Assembly (NCBI GenBank): GCA_963695835.1
Contig: CAVOHR010000001.1
Location: 930,001 to 994,000 of the forward strand
Direction of reading: 5' to 3'
Source: VRUE01 sp963695835
GTDB lineage: Bacteria; Actinomycetota; Thermoleophilia; Solirubrobacterales; 70-9
Length of the DNA: 64,000 nucleotides
Part shown: in pieces, positions 25,404 to 33,544 of the stretch
How the letters are laid out: the number at the start of each line of letters is the position of its first letter
Numbering within the stretch: the stretch's first letter is position 1
The notes under the pieces: generated by a model
The model's input: only the letters and a program-made list of their open reading frames with translations
What the model was told of the DNA's origin: nothing
Database searches by the model: none
Translations under genes and position numbers: made by a program

Positions 25404-27093
25404 GCTGCCGCCCGTCCGGCAGGGTCGTCGCCCAGATCCGGTGGAAGCCGAGCCTGCGCGCCGCCGCTTCGGCCTTGCCCTGGGTGACCAGGGGCGGGAA
25501 GTCGTCGGTGTTGCGGTTCATCGTCAGCAGCATTCCCGGCTTGCCGTGCTCGGGGCTGCGCAGCTGCTCGACGTAGTTGGCGACCGCGTCGGTAGGTTCG
25601 GCTTCGAGCTGGGTGAACGGGATCGAGGTGTCGTGGTGCAGCAGCAGCGCCAGCTCGACGCTGTTGGAGCTGATCGCGCGGTGGCGGGAGGAGAAGGCGA
25701 CCACTCCGGACTCGAGGCCGCCGGCGTAGATTCGGCGCAGCAGCTCGGCGGCCAGCCGCTCGTCGGCCTCGGGCCAGCCTCGGTCGGCGGCGGCGAACCT
25801 CGTCGACGGCCCCGGAACCTGGACGCGAATCGCATCGACCGGGCGAGGCGTCCCGTTCAGCCATGCCTCCTGGCCGAAGCCGGGTACGGCGACGAGGTGC
25901 GGCTTCGCGAGGCCTTCCCAGAGGCTCGAGGTGGCGGCGAGGTTGAGCGCGGCGATCGCCACCACGAGGATGGCCACGGGCGCGGTGGCGACGCGGTTGT
26001 AGCGCAGGGCGACGATCGCCAGCGGCGGCAGCAGCATCGACAGCGGCAGCGAGAAGCCGTTGCCGCCGTTGCGCGAGGTCATCAGCGCGGCGAAGCCGGC
26101 CACGACCACGATCGTGACCGCGACCGGCCCGGAGGCGGCGAGCTGAAGCGCCACCCCGCGGCGGTCTTGCGCCGTCGCGACCCGCCGCACCGCGACGACC
26201 GCGAGGGCGATGAGGCCGATCAGCACCAGAGCGCTGAGCGGAACCAGCAGGTCGTCGGCGATCACCCGTTCGGTCACCGCCCGGAACCTGCCCCAGGAGA
26301 CGACCGAGTGTTCCGCGCCGTAGTAGGTGCTCTGCGACCCGTAGCCGAAGCTGGTCAGGTATTCCCAGACGGGTTCGAGGTTGTGGAAGTACCAGGTTGC
26401 CGCGACGACGACCGCCGCGACGACCGTCAGCCCGAGGTTGAGGAAGCGCCGCCGCAGGTCGTCGCGCTCGAGCGCCAGCATCCCGATCAGCGCCGCGACG
26501 AACAGGCCGGGCACGAAGGCGATCGCCATCGTCCGCGCCAGCAGCATCAGGCCGATCGCCGCCCCAAAGGCGATCGCCCAGCGACGCGAGCGCATCCGCT
26601 CGCCGCGCAGCAGCGCGTACACGGCGCAGGACGTGAGGGCCGCGGTGGGCAGGGCGAAGACGTATTCGCGGGCGAACAGCAACGCCCCCTCGCTGGTGCC
26701 GACGGCAAATGCCGCCAGCGCGCCGAGCCGCGGCCCGGCGAGCCGCTCGCCGATCCCGTAGGTGGCGACGACGAGCAGGGCGAAGAAGCCGATCAGGACG
26801 ACGAACCCCTCGATGACCCCGGCCTTGACGATCAGCAATGCCGAGGTGGCCAGGGGCAGCAGCGGCGCGTTCGGGGTCTGGCTCTGGAACGCCGACCACC
26901 AGCCGTGCGGGCCGCCGTTGTGGAAGCCGAGCCAGTCGGTGAGGGCTATCGAGGTGTAGCCGGCCTCATCGACGTTGAGCGGGAAGCCCTTGCGGTAGGC
27001 CAGCACCCACCAGAGGTTGAGAGCGACCAGCGCCAGCGTTCCGAGGGCGACGATCAGCGCCCAGCGGGCGCGTTCGCTAGCCGGCAGCCGCAT
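25345..27093 (-). CDS. GT-C membrane glycosyltransferase (PMT/ArnT-like)
   Basis: 582 residues with about ten membrane helices, and an extracytoplasmic C-terminal domain from about residue 400. The first luminal loop carries an acidic pair in FPLNVDEAGYTS, the expected place for the catalytic Asp/Glu of GT39/GT83-type GT-C enzymes that use polyprenyl-phosphate sugars. The ATG at 27093 lies 17 bases inside the upstream GT4 gene, so translation is coupled. It is the last gene of a long minus-strand operon. Confidence 0.78.
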   Translation of the reverse strand: MRLPASERARWALIVALGTLALVALNLWWVLAYRKGFPLNVDEAGYTSIALTDWLGFHNGGPHGWWSAFQSQTPNAPLLPLATSALLIVKAGVIEGFVVLIGFFALLVVATYGIGERLAGPRLGALAAFAVGTSEGALLFAREYVFALPTAALTSCAVYALLRGERMRSRRWAIAFGAAIGLMLLARTMAIAFVPGLFVAALIGMLALERDDLRRRFLNLGLTVVAAVVVAATWYFHNLEPVWEYLTSFGYGSQSTYYGAEHSVVSWGRFRAVTERVIADDLLVPLSALVLIGLIALAVVAVRRVATAQDRRGVALQLAASGPVAVTIVVVAGFAALMTSRNGGNGFSLPLSMLLPPLAIVALRYNRVATAPVAILVVAIAALNLAATSSLWEGLAKPHLVAVPGFGQEAWLNGTPRPVDAIRVQVPGPSTRFAAADRGWPEADERLAAELLRRIYAGGLESGVVAFSSRHRAISSNSVELALLLHHDTSIPFTQLEAEPTDAVANYVEQLRSPEHGKPGMLLTMNRNTDDFPPLVTQGKAEAAARRLGFHRIWATTLPDGRQLRLWAKRAPAAPAPGNRPG

Positions 27094-28777
27094 GCGGGGC
27101 CTCGGGAGCGTCGCCGGCGGCGACCCGCTCGATCAGCTTCCCGACCTCTCGCCCGTAGGCGCCGAGGTCGTGGCGGCGGACGACCAGCTCGCGCCCCGCC
27201 CGGCCGATCCGCCGGCGCTCCTCGGCGCTGGAGCCGAGCACCCGGTCGAGCGCCGCGGCGAGGGCGAGGGTGTCGCGCGGCTCGCACAGCCAGCCGGTCT
27301 CGCCGTCCTCGATCAGCTCCGGCAGGCCGAACACGTTCGTCGCCAGCACCGGCGTCTCGAAGGCCATCGCCTCGAGCACGGTGCGCGGCAGCGACTCGAT
27401 GTCGGAGGCGCAGACGAAGATGTCGGCGATCGCGTACCAGGGATGCACGTCGGGGGTGACCGGGACCAGCTCGACCCGCTCCGCCAGCCCGCTGCCGGCG
27501 ACGAAGTCGGCCAGCGCCTCGGTGCTCTGGTCCTCGCGCGCGCCGACGAAGACGAGCTTGGCCCGCGGGTGGCGCGCGGCGATCGAGCCGAACGCTTGCG
27601 CCAGCGGCAGCTGCGCCTTGCGTGGCTCGATCGTGCCGACGCAGAGCACGACCTCGTCGTCCGCGGCGAGGCCGAGCTCGCGGCGGACGGCGGCGCGGTC
27701 GAGCCCCTCGCGGGTCGCTTCCACGGGCGCCAGGTCGAGGCCGTAGGGGAGGACCAGGCTGCGGCCCTCGCCGACAATCGGGGCGAACAGGCGACGGGTC
27801 GCCTCGGCCTCGAAGATCGCCAGCGCCGCCCCGGCGAGGGCCTCCTGGGCACGCCGCCGGATCTCGCGCTCGAGGTTGCTCCACAGCACCGCCGGCGGAA
27901 AGCTCTCGTGGATCGTCCAGATCGCGGGGATGCCGAGCTGCGCCGCCGCCTCGGCGCCGGGGAAGGAGAGCGCGGTCGCGGTGTTGACCAGGGCGACCTC
28001 GAAGTCGCGATCGGCGGCCCAGTGGGTCAGCTCCTCGACCCGGCCGACGTGGGAGCTGGGATCGTCGAGCGGGACCAGGCTGGAGACATGGACCGGGATG
28101 CCGAGCGCTTCGAGGTCGCGGCGGACGACGCCGTCGATCGCGCTGACGACGGTCGGCTCGGCCGCCCCCTGCCCCACCAGCTCGCGCAGCAGGTCGAGCA
28201 GGTAGAGCTGGGCGCCGCCGAGGTTGAGCTGGTGCGTGCAGACGAGCAGGCGCCGCCCGCGGCCGCCCGCGGCGCGCGGCGTCCGCGCCGGCGGCAGCGG
28301 CAGCGCGTCGCTGCGATCCTCGCCGGCGGCGCCGATCGAAACCGTCACCGCCGGCAGCTCGTGCCGCTCGCCGCCGGTCCCGGTCGCGACCGTGCGCAGC
28401 GCCGCCCGCCCCGCCTCGACCCCGAGCTCGCCGAGGTCGACGCTGAGCTCGAAGCCGGAGACGCCGGCGAGCGGGTCGTCGGTGAGCCGTTCGATGTCGG
28501 GCCGCGGCATCGCCACCCGGGCGCGGCCGAGCGGCCGGTCGCCGAGCCAGAGCTCGACCCGCGCGGGGGGGCCGGAGGCGAGCAGGACCCAGCCCTTGAC
28601 GTAGAGCGAGTCGCCGAGAGAGGCGCCCGGCTGCGGCTCGTCGACGCTGCCGCGGGCGACGCTCAGCGGCCCCGGCGGCAGGAACGGCATCTCCGGGGAC
28701 GCGCCGGCGCTCCAGACGCGGCGGGTCGCCCGCAGGCGCCAGCGCAGGCCGGAGAGCCGTTCGCGCAGGCTCCTCAT
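27077..28777 (-). CDS. GT4 glycosyltransferase with N-terminal beta domain
   Basis: 566 residues. Residues about 35-165 form a beta-rich domain (LYVKGWVLLASG, VELWLGDRPLGRARV, SGFELSVDL) seen in large surface-glycan transferases. The GT-B, GT4-family part follows: LNLGGAQLYLLDLL, IWTIHESFPP, VLCVGTIEPRKAQ, and the E-x7-E region SLPRTVLEAMAFETPV. Retaining glycosyl transfer from an NDP-sugar to a growing chain at the cytoplasmic face is expected. The start ATG overlaps the SDR stop by four bases. Confidence 0.86.
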   Translation of the reverse strand: MRSLRERLSGLRWRLRATRRVWSAGASPEMPFLPPGPLSVARGSVDEPQPGASLGDSLYVKGWVLLASGPPARVELWLGDRPLGRARVAMPRPDIERLTDDPLAGVSGFELSVDLGELGVEAGRAALRTVATGTGGERHELPAVTVSIGAAGEDRSDALPLPPARTPRAAGGRGRRLLVCTHQLNLGGAQLYLLDLLRELVGQGAAEPTVVSAIDGVVRRDLEALGIPVHVSSLVPLDDPSSHVGRVEELTHWAADRDFEVALVNTATALSFPGAEAAAQLGIPAIWTIHESFPPAVLWSNLEREIRRRAQEALAGAALAIFEAEATRRLFAPIVGEGRSLVLPYGLDLAPVEATREGLDRAAVRRELGLAADDEVVLCVGTIEPRKAQLPLAQAFGSIAARHPRAKLVFVGAREDQSTEALADFVAGSGLAERVELVPVTPDVHPWYAIADIFVCASDIESLPRTVLEAMAFETPVLATNVFGLPELIEDGETGWLCEPRDTLALAAALDRVLGSSAEERRRIGRAGRELVVRRHDLGAYGREVGKLIERVAAGDAPEAPHAAAG

Positions 28778-29754
28778 ACCCGTTCCCGCGCGGTGCTCTT
28801 CAGCCAGGCGTGGGTGCGCTCGATCCCGGCCTCCAGCGGGGTCGGCTCGAAGCCGGTCAGCTCTCGCAGGCGGCCGATGTCGAGGATGATCGCGTGCACG
28901 TCGAAGGGCCGCTCGGGATGGCGCTCGACGATCGCCTCGCGGCCCACCTGCCGTTCGGCGAGGCGCAGCAGCTCGAGCAGCGAGGTGCCGCTGCCGGAGG
29001 CGACGTTGACGACCCGGGGGCCGGAGTCGAGCGCCGCCAGCTCGAGCGCGACGGCGGCGACGTCGCTGGCGTAGACGTAGTCGCGGACCGTCTCGCCGCC
29101 GCCGTAGAGATCGATCGTCTCGCTGTGCTCGATCCGGTGCAGGAAGGTGACCACCGCGCCCTGGCCGCGATCCGGCTGCTGGTTCTCGCCGTAGACGGTC
29201 GAGCAGCGCAGGATGCGCGCGCGCAGCCCGCGCTCCTCGCAGTGGCGCTCGATCTCCCGCTCGCAGGTCAGGTGCAGCCGTCCGTAGGAGCCGATCGGAT
29301 GGGTTGGCGCCGTCTCCGGCACCGGCAGGCTGTCGGGCTGGCCGTAGACGGTGCCACCGGAGGAGATGTAGGCGAGGCGCGTGTCCGGTCGCGAGCGCAG
29401 CGCCTGCAGCACCGCGCGCAGCGGCCTCAGGGTCAGCTCGGCGTCGCGCTCGGGGTCCTCCTCGGACCTGGCCGGAAGCAGGCCGCCGGCGCAGTAGAAG
29501 ACCTCGTCGACGCCCGCCAGCGCGACCGCGACCGCGTCCGGCTCGCCGGCGTCGCCGATGTGGAGGTCCTCCGCCTCGACGACGTCGACGACCTGCCTCG
29601 CAGGGCGCGAGCGGGTCAGCACGACAGGCGGCCGGCCGGCGGCGGCGAGCTCGGCGACGACGTGCGAGCCGATGAAGCCGCTGCCGATGACAAGAGCGCG
29701 GGTGCCTTGCCTGCCCCCAGCCGCGCGACCTTTCCAGGCGGGCGCGTTTGGCAC
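28774..29754 (-). CDS. SDR-family sugar epimerase, catalytic Lys replaced
   Basis: About 326 residues: ALVIGSGFIGSHVVAEL (Rossmann), AYISSGGTVYGQP (Ser region), then SYGRLHLTCE, where the usual YxxxK reads Y-G-R-L-H, so the catalytic lysine is a histidine (CAC codon). CSTVYGENQQPD and VRDYVYASDVA follow, typical of UDP-glucose 4-epimerase-like enzymes. The change may mean a binding-only role, altered chemistry or a base error. A GTG at 29754 gives the start, but an internal start near residue 19 cannot be excluded. Confidence 0.75.
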   Translation of the reverse strand: MPNAPAWKGRAAGGRQGTRALVIGSGFIGSHVVAELAAAGRPPVVLTRSRPARQVVDVVEAEDLHIGDAGEPDAVAVALAGVDEVFYCAGGLLPARSEEDPERDAELTLRPLRAVLQALRSRPDTRLAYISSGGTVYGQPDSLPVPETAPTHPIGSYGRLHLTCEREIERHCEERGLRARILRCSTVYGENQQPDRGQGAVVTFLHRIEHSETIDLYGGGETVRDYVYASDVAAVALELAALDSGPRVVNVASGSGTSLLELLRLAERQVGREAIVERHPERPFDVHAIILDIGRLRELTGFEPTPLEAGIERTHAWLKSTARERV

Positions 29755-29808
29755 GCGGGCAGCATAGCGTTCAACCCTGAGGCGATCGCCGCCGCCGACC
29801 GCGGCGGC

Positions 29809-30390
29809 TCAGGCGGGCGGCAGCGAGCGGCGCCGCAGGCGGCCCACCGCGCTCCCGGCGACCGCCAGTGCGGCTGCGTGTCCAGCGCCGACGTCGAGCT
29901 CGGAAACCGCAACCGGCCCGGCCGGTGGCGGCGCCCCGAGGCCGACGCCGAGGCACTTGGCGACGGCCTCACGGCGCACCCAGGCGGCGTAGAAGGCGGC
30001 GCCGCGGTCGACCGGGCGGGCGGAGCGGATCGCCTCCACCTCCTCCGCGCGGAGCCCGCGCTCGGCCAGCCGCAGAAAGTCCCGCGGGCGGTCCGTCGCC
30101 TCGACGTCGACCCCGACCTCGCGGTCGACCGCGACCGCGATCAGGGCGATGCCCCGGGAGTGGCTGAGGTTGAAGCGAAGCGCCGGTTCCGATGCAAGGA
30201 GCGCGGGCTTCCCGTGGCGCCCCCGCCGCAGCTCGATCCGCTCCGGATCTTCATCGATGTAACCGGCCAGCACGCGCCGCAGCGCCTGCTGCGCGGCGGC
30301 GCGCCGTGTCCGGCGCTCGCTCGGACCCGTTCCCGCCTCGAGGTCGGCCAGCCAGATGTCGACCTCGGTCGGCTCTGGTGGATCGGTCAT
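29809..30390 (-). CDS. 4'-phosphopantetheinyl transferase (Sfp type)
   Basis: A 193-residue Sfp/AcpT-type enzyme that moves the phosphopantetheine arm of CoA to a serine of a carrier protein. Visible motifs: FNLSHSRG (P-loop-like CoA region), GVDVE with metal ligands D95 and E97, and W137-V-R-R-E141-A-V-A-K145, the WxxKEAxxK signature with Arg for the first Lys. The ATG at 30390 is used. It lies 14 bases after a methyltransferase and 54 bases before an SDR gene inside a glycan operon, with no acyl-carrier or NRPS/PKS gene in the window, which is unusual. Confidence 0.85.
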   Translation of the reverse strand: MTDPPEPTEVDIWLADLEAGTGPSERRTRRAAAQQALRRVLAGYIDEDPERIELRRGRHGKPALLASEPALRFNLSHSRGIALIAVAVDREVGVDVEATDRPRDFLRLAERGLRAEEVEAIRSARPVDRGAAFYAAWVRREAVAKCLGVGLGAPPPAGPVAVSELDVGAGHAAALAVAGSAVGRLRRRSLPPA

Positions 30391-30404
30391 CGGCGGTCGG
30401 TGGC

Positions 30405-31059
30405 TCAGGTATCGACTCGCCGCCCGACCACGAGAAACTGCTTGCCCAGCACCCGCCAGGCGGCCGGTGTTTTCAGGTAGAGCCGGGTAAGAGTCCGCGA
30501 GGGCGGCAGGACGCCGCGGAAGGAGTAGGGTAGGTAGCGGGGCACGATCCGCTCCGGCTCGAAGCCGGCGGCGAAGAGGTGCTCGGCGATCCCCACGTGG
30601 GTCAGTGCGACGTAGTGGTCGGCGCAGTCCCAGTACTCGTCCGCGCAGTAGCGGTAGTTCGGGCCCATGATCGCGATCCGGCCGCCGGGCTCCATCGCGG
30701 TGTGCATCTTCTTCGAGGAAGGCGGCGATCGCCTCCTGGTCGTGCAGGTGCTCGAGGAAGTTGGAGACGAAGACGCCGTCGAAGTGGGCCTCGGGCAGCT
30801 CGGCGTCCATGATCGGGGAGACGATCACGGTCGTGTCGGGCTTGTGAGCGGCCTCCGGGTAGCTCACCTCGTCGACCGCCCAGGTCTCCTCCGCCGGTAC
30901 CGCGCCGATGAACTCGCCGCGTCCGGCGGCCGGGTCGAGCAGCTTGCGCGGCGCTCCCATCAGCCCGTGGACGTGGGGGCCGATCTCCTTCCAGACCGCG
31001 ATCCTCGCGTCCTGGTCGATGTCGCGGAAGCGGTAGGCGTAGAGCCGCTCGTAGTTCAA
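30405..31059 (-). pseudogene. Class I SAM methyltransferase, one frame break
   Basis: 217 residues after removing one extra base at 30708. The first part has KLLDPAAGRGEFIGAV (SAM motif I), VDEVSYPEA, and FDGVFVSNFLEHLHD. After the break follow EPGGRIAIMGPNYRYCADEYW and HLFAAGFEPERIVPRYLPYS, a complete class I methyltransferase ending. The start is TTG at 31059, one base after the stop of the GT2-GT2 gene. As written, the first frame runs on into the phosphopantetheinyl transferase, producing a false 416-codon fusion. It could methylate a sugar or a lipid-linked intermediate. Confidence 0.7.
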
Positions 31060-31060
31060 G

Positions 31061-32719
31061 TCAGGCCACCTTCCGGCGGGCGCGCGGTCGCAGGCGAGGG
31101 CGGGGCAGCGCCGAGAGCAGAGCGGCGCCGAGCCGCGGCTCGCCGCGAAGCAGGTTGGGGTTCGAATAGGGGTCCTTCGCGGTCGCCGGCAGCCAGCGTT
31201 CGCGCAGCCATTCCTTCTCCCATTCCTCGACCTCGGAGGAGCGGCTCGACGACTCGAAGTGGTAGAGCACGGTGTCGGGGTCGTAGACGATCCGCCTGCC
31301 GCTCGACCACGCCTTGAGGCAGTAGTCGGCGTCGTTGTAGTTGAGCGGCAGCAGGGTGGTGAAGCCGCCCAGCTCCTCGAACAGCGCCCGCCGGGTCATC
31401 AGGCAGGCGGCGGTTACGGCGAGGCAGTTGCGGGCGATGCGAACGTTGTTCGAGTAGCCGGGGAAGTCGCCCGAGTAGCCGCGGTAGGGGTGGCCGGGGA
31501 GGCCGTGCTCGAACTCGACGCCGACGTGCTGGAGCCGGCCGTCCTCGAGGATCAGGCGGGCGCCGACGGCGCCGATCTCCTCCATCGTCGAGTACATGAC
31601 CAGGCGCTCGATCCAGTCCGGGGTGACGACCTCGACGTCGTCGTTGAGCAGCAGCAGGTGGTCGCCCTCGGCGTGGGCGGCACCGCGGTCGATCCGGGCC
31701 GAGTAGTTGAATGGTCGCTCGTCGCGGACGACGCGCAGCCGCTCGCCGGCGATCCCGCCCAGCCCGTCGAGCATCGCCCCGTCGACCTCCCCGCCGGCGA
31801 CGACGACGATCTCGTAGTCCTCGTAGGTGGAGGTCTCGACGATGCTGCGCAGGCAGTGCTCGAGCAGGACCACCTGCTCGTAGCACACCTCGCGCACGGT
31901 TCCGGCGGTGGGGATGACGATGCTGACCGGCGGGCGCGCGGTCAGCTCGGGCTCGAGGTGGTAGACGCCGGGGTCCTCGGCGTCGCGCTCGACCCGGGCC
32001 TGCATGCCGATCCGCTCGCAGTGGGCCTGGACGGCGCGCCTGCCGGCCTCGAAGGCCCACGGCTTTGCCGCCTCGCCGCCGCCGGCGGCCGAGGTCTCCA
32101 GCGTGCGCCAGTGGTAGAGCACCTTCGGCACGTGCACCACCTCGCGCGCCCGCTCGGTCACCTTCAGCACCAGGTCCCAGTCCTGGGAGCCCTCGTACTC
32201 GGGGTCGAAGCCGCCGACCTGGTCGACCAGCGAGCGCCGCAGGACGCTGAGGTGGCAGCTGTACATCTGCGTCCGCATCCGCTCCGGCGACCAGTCGGGC
32301 TTGAAGAAGGGGGCCGAGCGCCGCCCGGCCGCGTCGATCTTGTCCTCGTCGGTGTAGACGTAGTCGGCCTTGGGCTCCGCTTCGATCGCCCGCTCGACCC
32401 GGGAGAGGGCGTCGCGGTGCAGCTCGTCGTCATGGTCGAGCAGGGCGACGAACTCGCCGCTCGCCATCTCCAGGGCGTCGTTGGAGGCGGCGACGATGCC
32501 GCCGTTGGACTCGCGGCGGTGCACCCGGATGCGCGGGTCGGACTGCGCGGCGCGCTCGAGGACCTCGCCGACGTGCGGCTCGGTCGAGGCGTCGTCGACC
32601 AGGCACAGCTCCCAGTTGCCGCAGCGCTGCGCTGCGACCGAGTTCAGCATCGCCCGCAGAACCGGCTCCGGCGTGCTGTAGACCGGCGTGAGGATCGAGA
32701 ACCGGGGACCCGGCGACAC
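31061..32719 (-). CDS. Tandem GT2-GT2 glycosyltransferase
   Basis: 552 residues with two GT2 domains. Domain 1 (about residues 5-240): FSILTPVYSTPEPVL, CLVDDASTEPH, ALLDHDDELHRDAL, QDWDLVLKVTE. Domain 2 (about 270-500): VSIVIPTAGTVREVC, LLLLNDDVEVVTPDW, GGFTTLLPLNYNDADYCL. This pairing is common in rhamnosyl- and galactosyl-transferases of surface polysaccharides. GTG at 32719 is the start, one base after the stop of the small coiled-coil gene; a longer frame to 32860 overlaps that gene fully and was rejected. The rhamnose pathway is encoded 13 kb away. Confidence 0.85.
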   Translation of the reverse strand: MSPGPRFSILTPVYSTPEPVLRAMLNSVAAQRCGNWELCLVDDASTEPHVGEVLERAAQSDPRIRVHRRESNGGIVAASNDALEMASGEFVALLDHDDELHRDALSRVERAIEAEPKADYVYTDEDKIDAAGRRSAPFFKPDWSPERMRTQMYSCHLSVLRRSLVDQVGGFDPEYEGSQDWDLVLKVTERAREVVHVPKVLYHWRTLETSAAGGGEAAKPWAFEAGRRAVQAHCERIGMQARVERDAEDPGVYHLEPELTARPPVSIVIPTAGTVREVCYEQVVLLEHCLRSIVETSTYEDYEIVVVAGGEVDGAMLDGLGGIAGERLRVVRDERPFNYSARIDRGAAHAEGDHLLLLNDDVEVVTPDWIERLVMYSTMEEIGAVGARLILEDGRLQHVGVEFEHGLPGHPYRGYSGDFPGYSNNVRIARNCLAVTAACLMTRRALFEELGGFTTLLPLNYNDADYCLKAWSSGRRIVYDPDTVLYHFESSSRSSEVEEWEKEWLRERWLPATAKDPYSNPNLLRGEPRLGAALLSALPRPRLRPRARRKVA

Positions 32720-32720
32720 G

Positions 32721-33002
32721 CTAGGGTCGGCCCCGCAGGATCGCGCGGAGGCGGGCGAAGGGGGGGCCGAAGCGGCGCAGCCAGGCAGCCGCGCCGAGCA
32801 GCCGCGTCGTCCGCGCCTCGAGCTGCTCGAGCCGCCCGCGCACCCGGCCCATCTCGGCATCCTTGGCGATCAGCAGGTCGCGCAGCCGCAGGACCTCCTC
32901 CTGACTGCGCGCCAGCTCCTCGCGCAGGGCGGCGGTGTCAGGCGTCTCGGAGCTGCCGTTCAGGCGCGCCGTCGGCTGCCTCGAAGTGGTCGGCTCGGCC
33001 AT
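32721..33002 (-). CDS. Small coiled-coil protein of the glycan operon
   Basis: 93 residues, no named family. The centre (LREELARSQEEVLRLRDLL and GRVRGRLEQLEART) predicts a coiled coil, and the end is basic (AAWLRRFGPPFARLRAILRG), which could lie on a membrane. ATG at 33002 starts MAEPTTSRQ; an upstream GTG at 33047 would add 15 residues. It is directly coupled to the GT2-GT2 gene (one base between stop and start). Similar small coiled-coil proteins occur next to large surface-glycan transferases and may scaffold them, which is inference. Confidence 0.6.
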   Translation of the reverse strand: MAEPTTSRQPTARLNGSSETPDTAALREELARSQEEVLRLRDLLIAKDAEMGRVRGRLEQLEARTTRLLGAAAWLRRFGPPFARLRAILRGRP

Positions 33003-33053
33003 AGCCGGCGAGTTTATCCGCAGCGCCGCGCGGTCGAGCGCTTTCACACGGCC

Positions 33054-33398
33054 TCAATGCAGAGCGACGATCAGGGCGGCGAATCCGGCGAGGAAGCCGC
33101 TCGTCAGCCCGATCGCGCCGTTGAACATCGCCCGGTACATCCGTTCGAAGCCGGCTTTCGTCTCCTGCTGCAGGGCGATGGAATCTCTGCGCATGTCATT
33201 GATCTCCTGCCGCAGGCCGCCAATCTCCTCTCGCACTTCCTGCCGCAACTCGCGCGTCTCCTGCCGTTGCTCGCGCATCAAGTCGCTCAGGGTGTCGACC
33301 TTCCCCTCCAAGGTGTCGACCTTCCCTCCCAGGCCGTCGACCTTGCCCTCCAGGGCGTCCATCTTGTCGTCGTTCCAGCGCTCCAGCATCACCGCCAT
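33054..33398 (-). CDS. Coiled-coil protein with C-terminal membrane helix
   Basis: 114 residues: N-terminal heptad-like repeats with GKVDGLGGKVDTLEGKVDTL, a longer acidic/basic coiled coil (REQRQETRELRQEVREEIGGLRQEI is the centre, quoted in part: ELRQEVREEIGG), then one hydrophobic helix (GAIGLTSGFLAGFAALIVAL) at the end. This gives a tail-anchored, probably oligomeric membrane protein. The ATG at 33398 has a GAGGTG ribosome site. It lies 146 bases after the upstream GT87 gene and 51 before the next coiled-coil gene. Function unknown. Confidence 0.65.
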   Translation of the reverse strand: MAVMLERWNDDKMDALEGKVDGLGGKVDTLEGKVDTLSDLMREQRQETRELRQEVREEIGGLRQEINDMRRDSIALQQETKAGFERMYRAMFNGAIGLTSGFLAGFAALIVALH

Positions 33399-33544
33399 GA
33401 TTGCACCTCAAAGGTTTCAATGACGGCTGGGTCGCGCTCGGCGTTGGGATGGCTCTTTCGCATCGCACCATCCCAAGGCTGTGGCGGCCGAAACTCTCCC
33501 CCCACGACCGTCGACCGCCGCTAGCTCAGGGCAGTTGAAAAGGC

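Noticed and set aside
29809..31059. A methyltransferase-phosphopantetheinyl transferase fusion protein
   Set aside because: The apparent fusion results from the extra base at 30708; in the corrected frame the methyltransferase stops at 30405 and the transferase has its own ATG at 30390.
32719..32860. Longer N-terminus for the GT2-GT2 protein
   Set aside because: The extension is Cys/Ser/Arg-rich, overlaps the small coiled-coil gene, and the GTG at 32719 directly precedes the first GT2 strand.
25441..33004. Long plus-strand open frames opposite the glycan operon (25441-27459, 27017-29074, 28810-30480, 31259-33004)
   Set aside because: Each is antisense to a clear glycosyltransferase, SDR or membrane gene and shows only shadow composition.
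33290..33370. Short spaced repeats resembling a CRISPR or iteron array
   Set aside because: They are the codons of the GKVDxLxGKVDTLEGKVDTL heptads in a coiled-coil gene, in frame and not separated by unique spacers.
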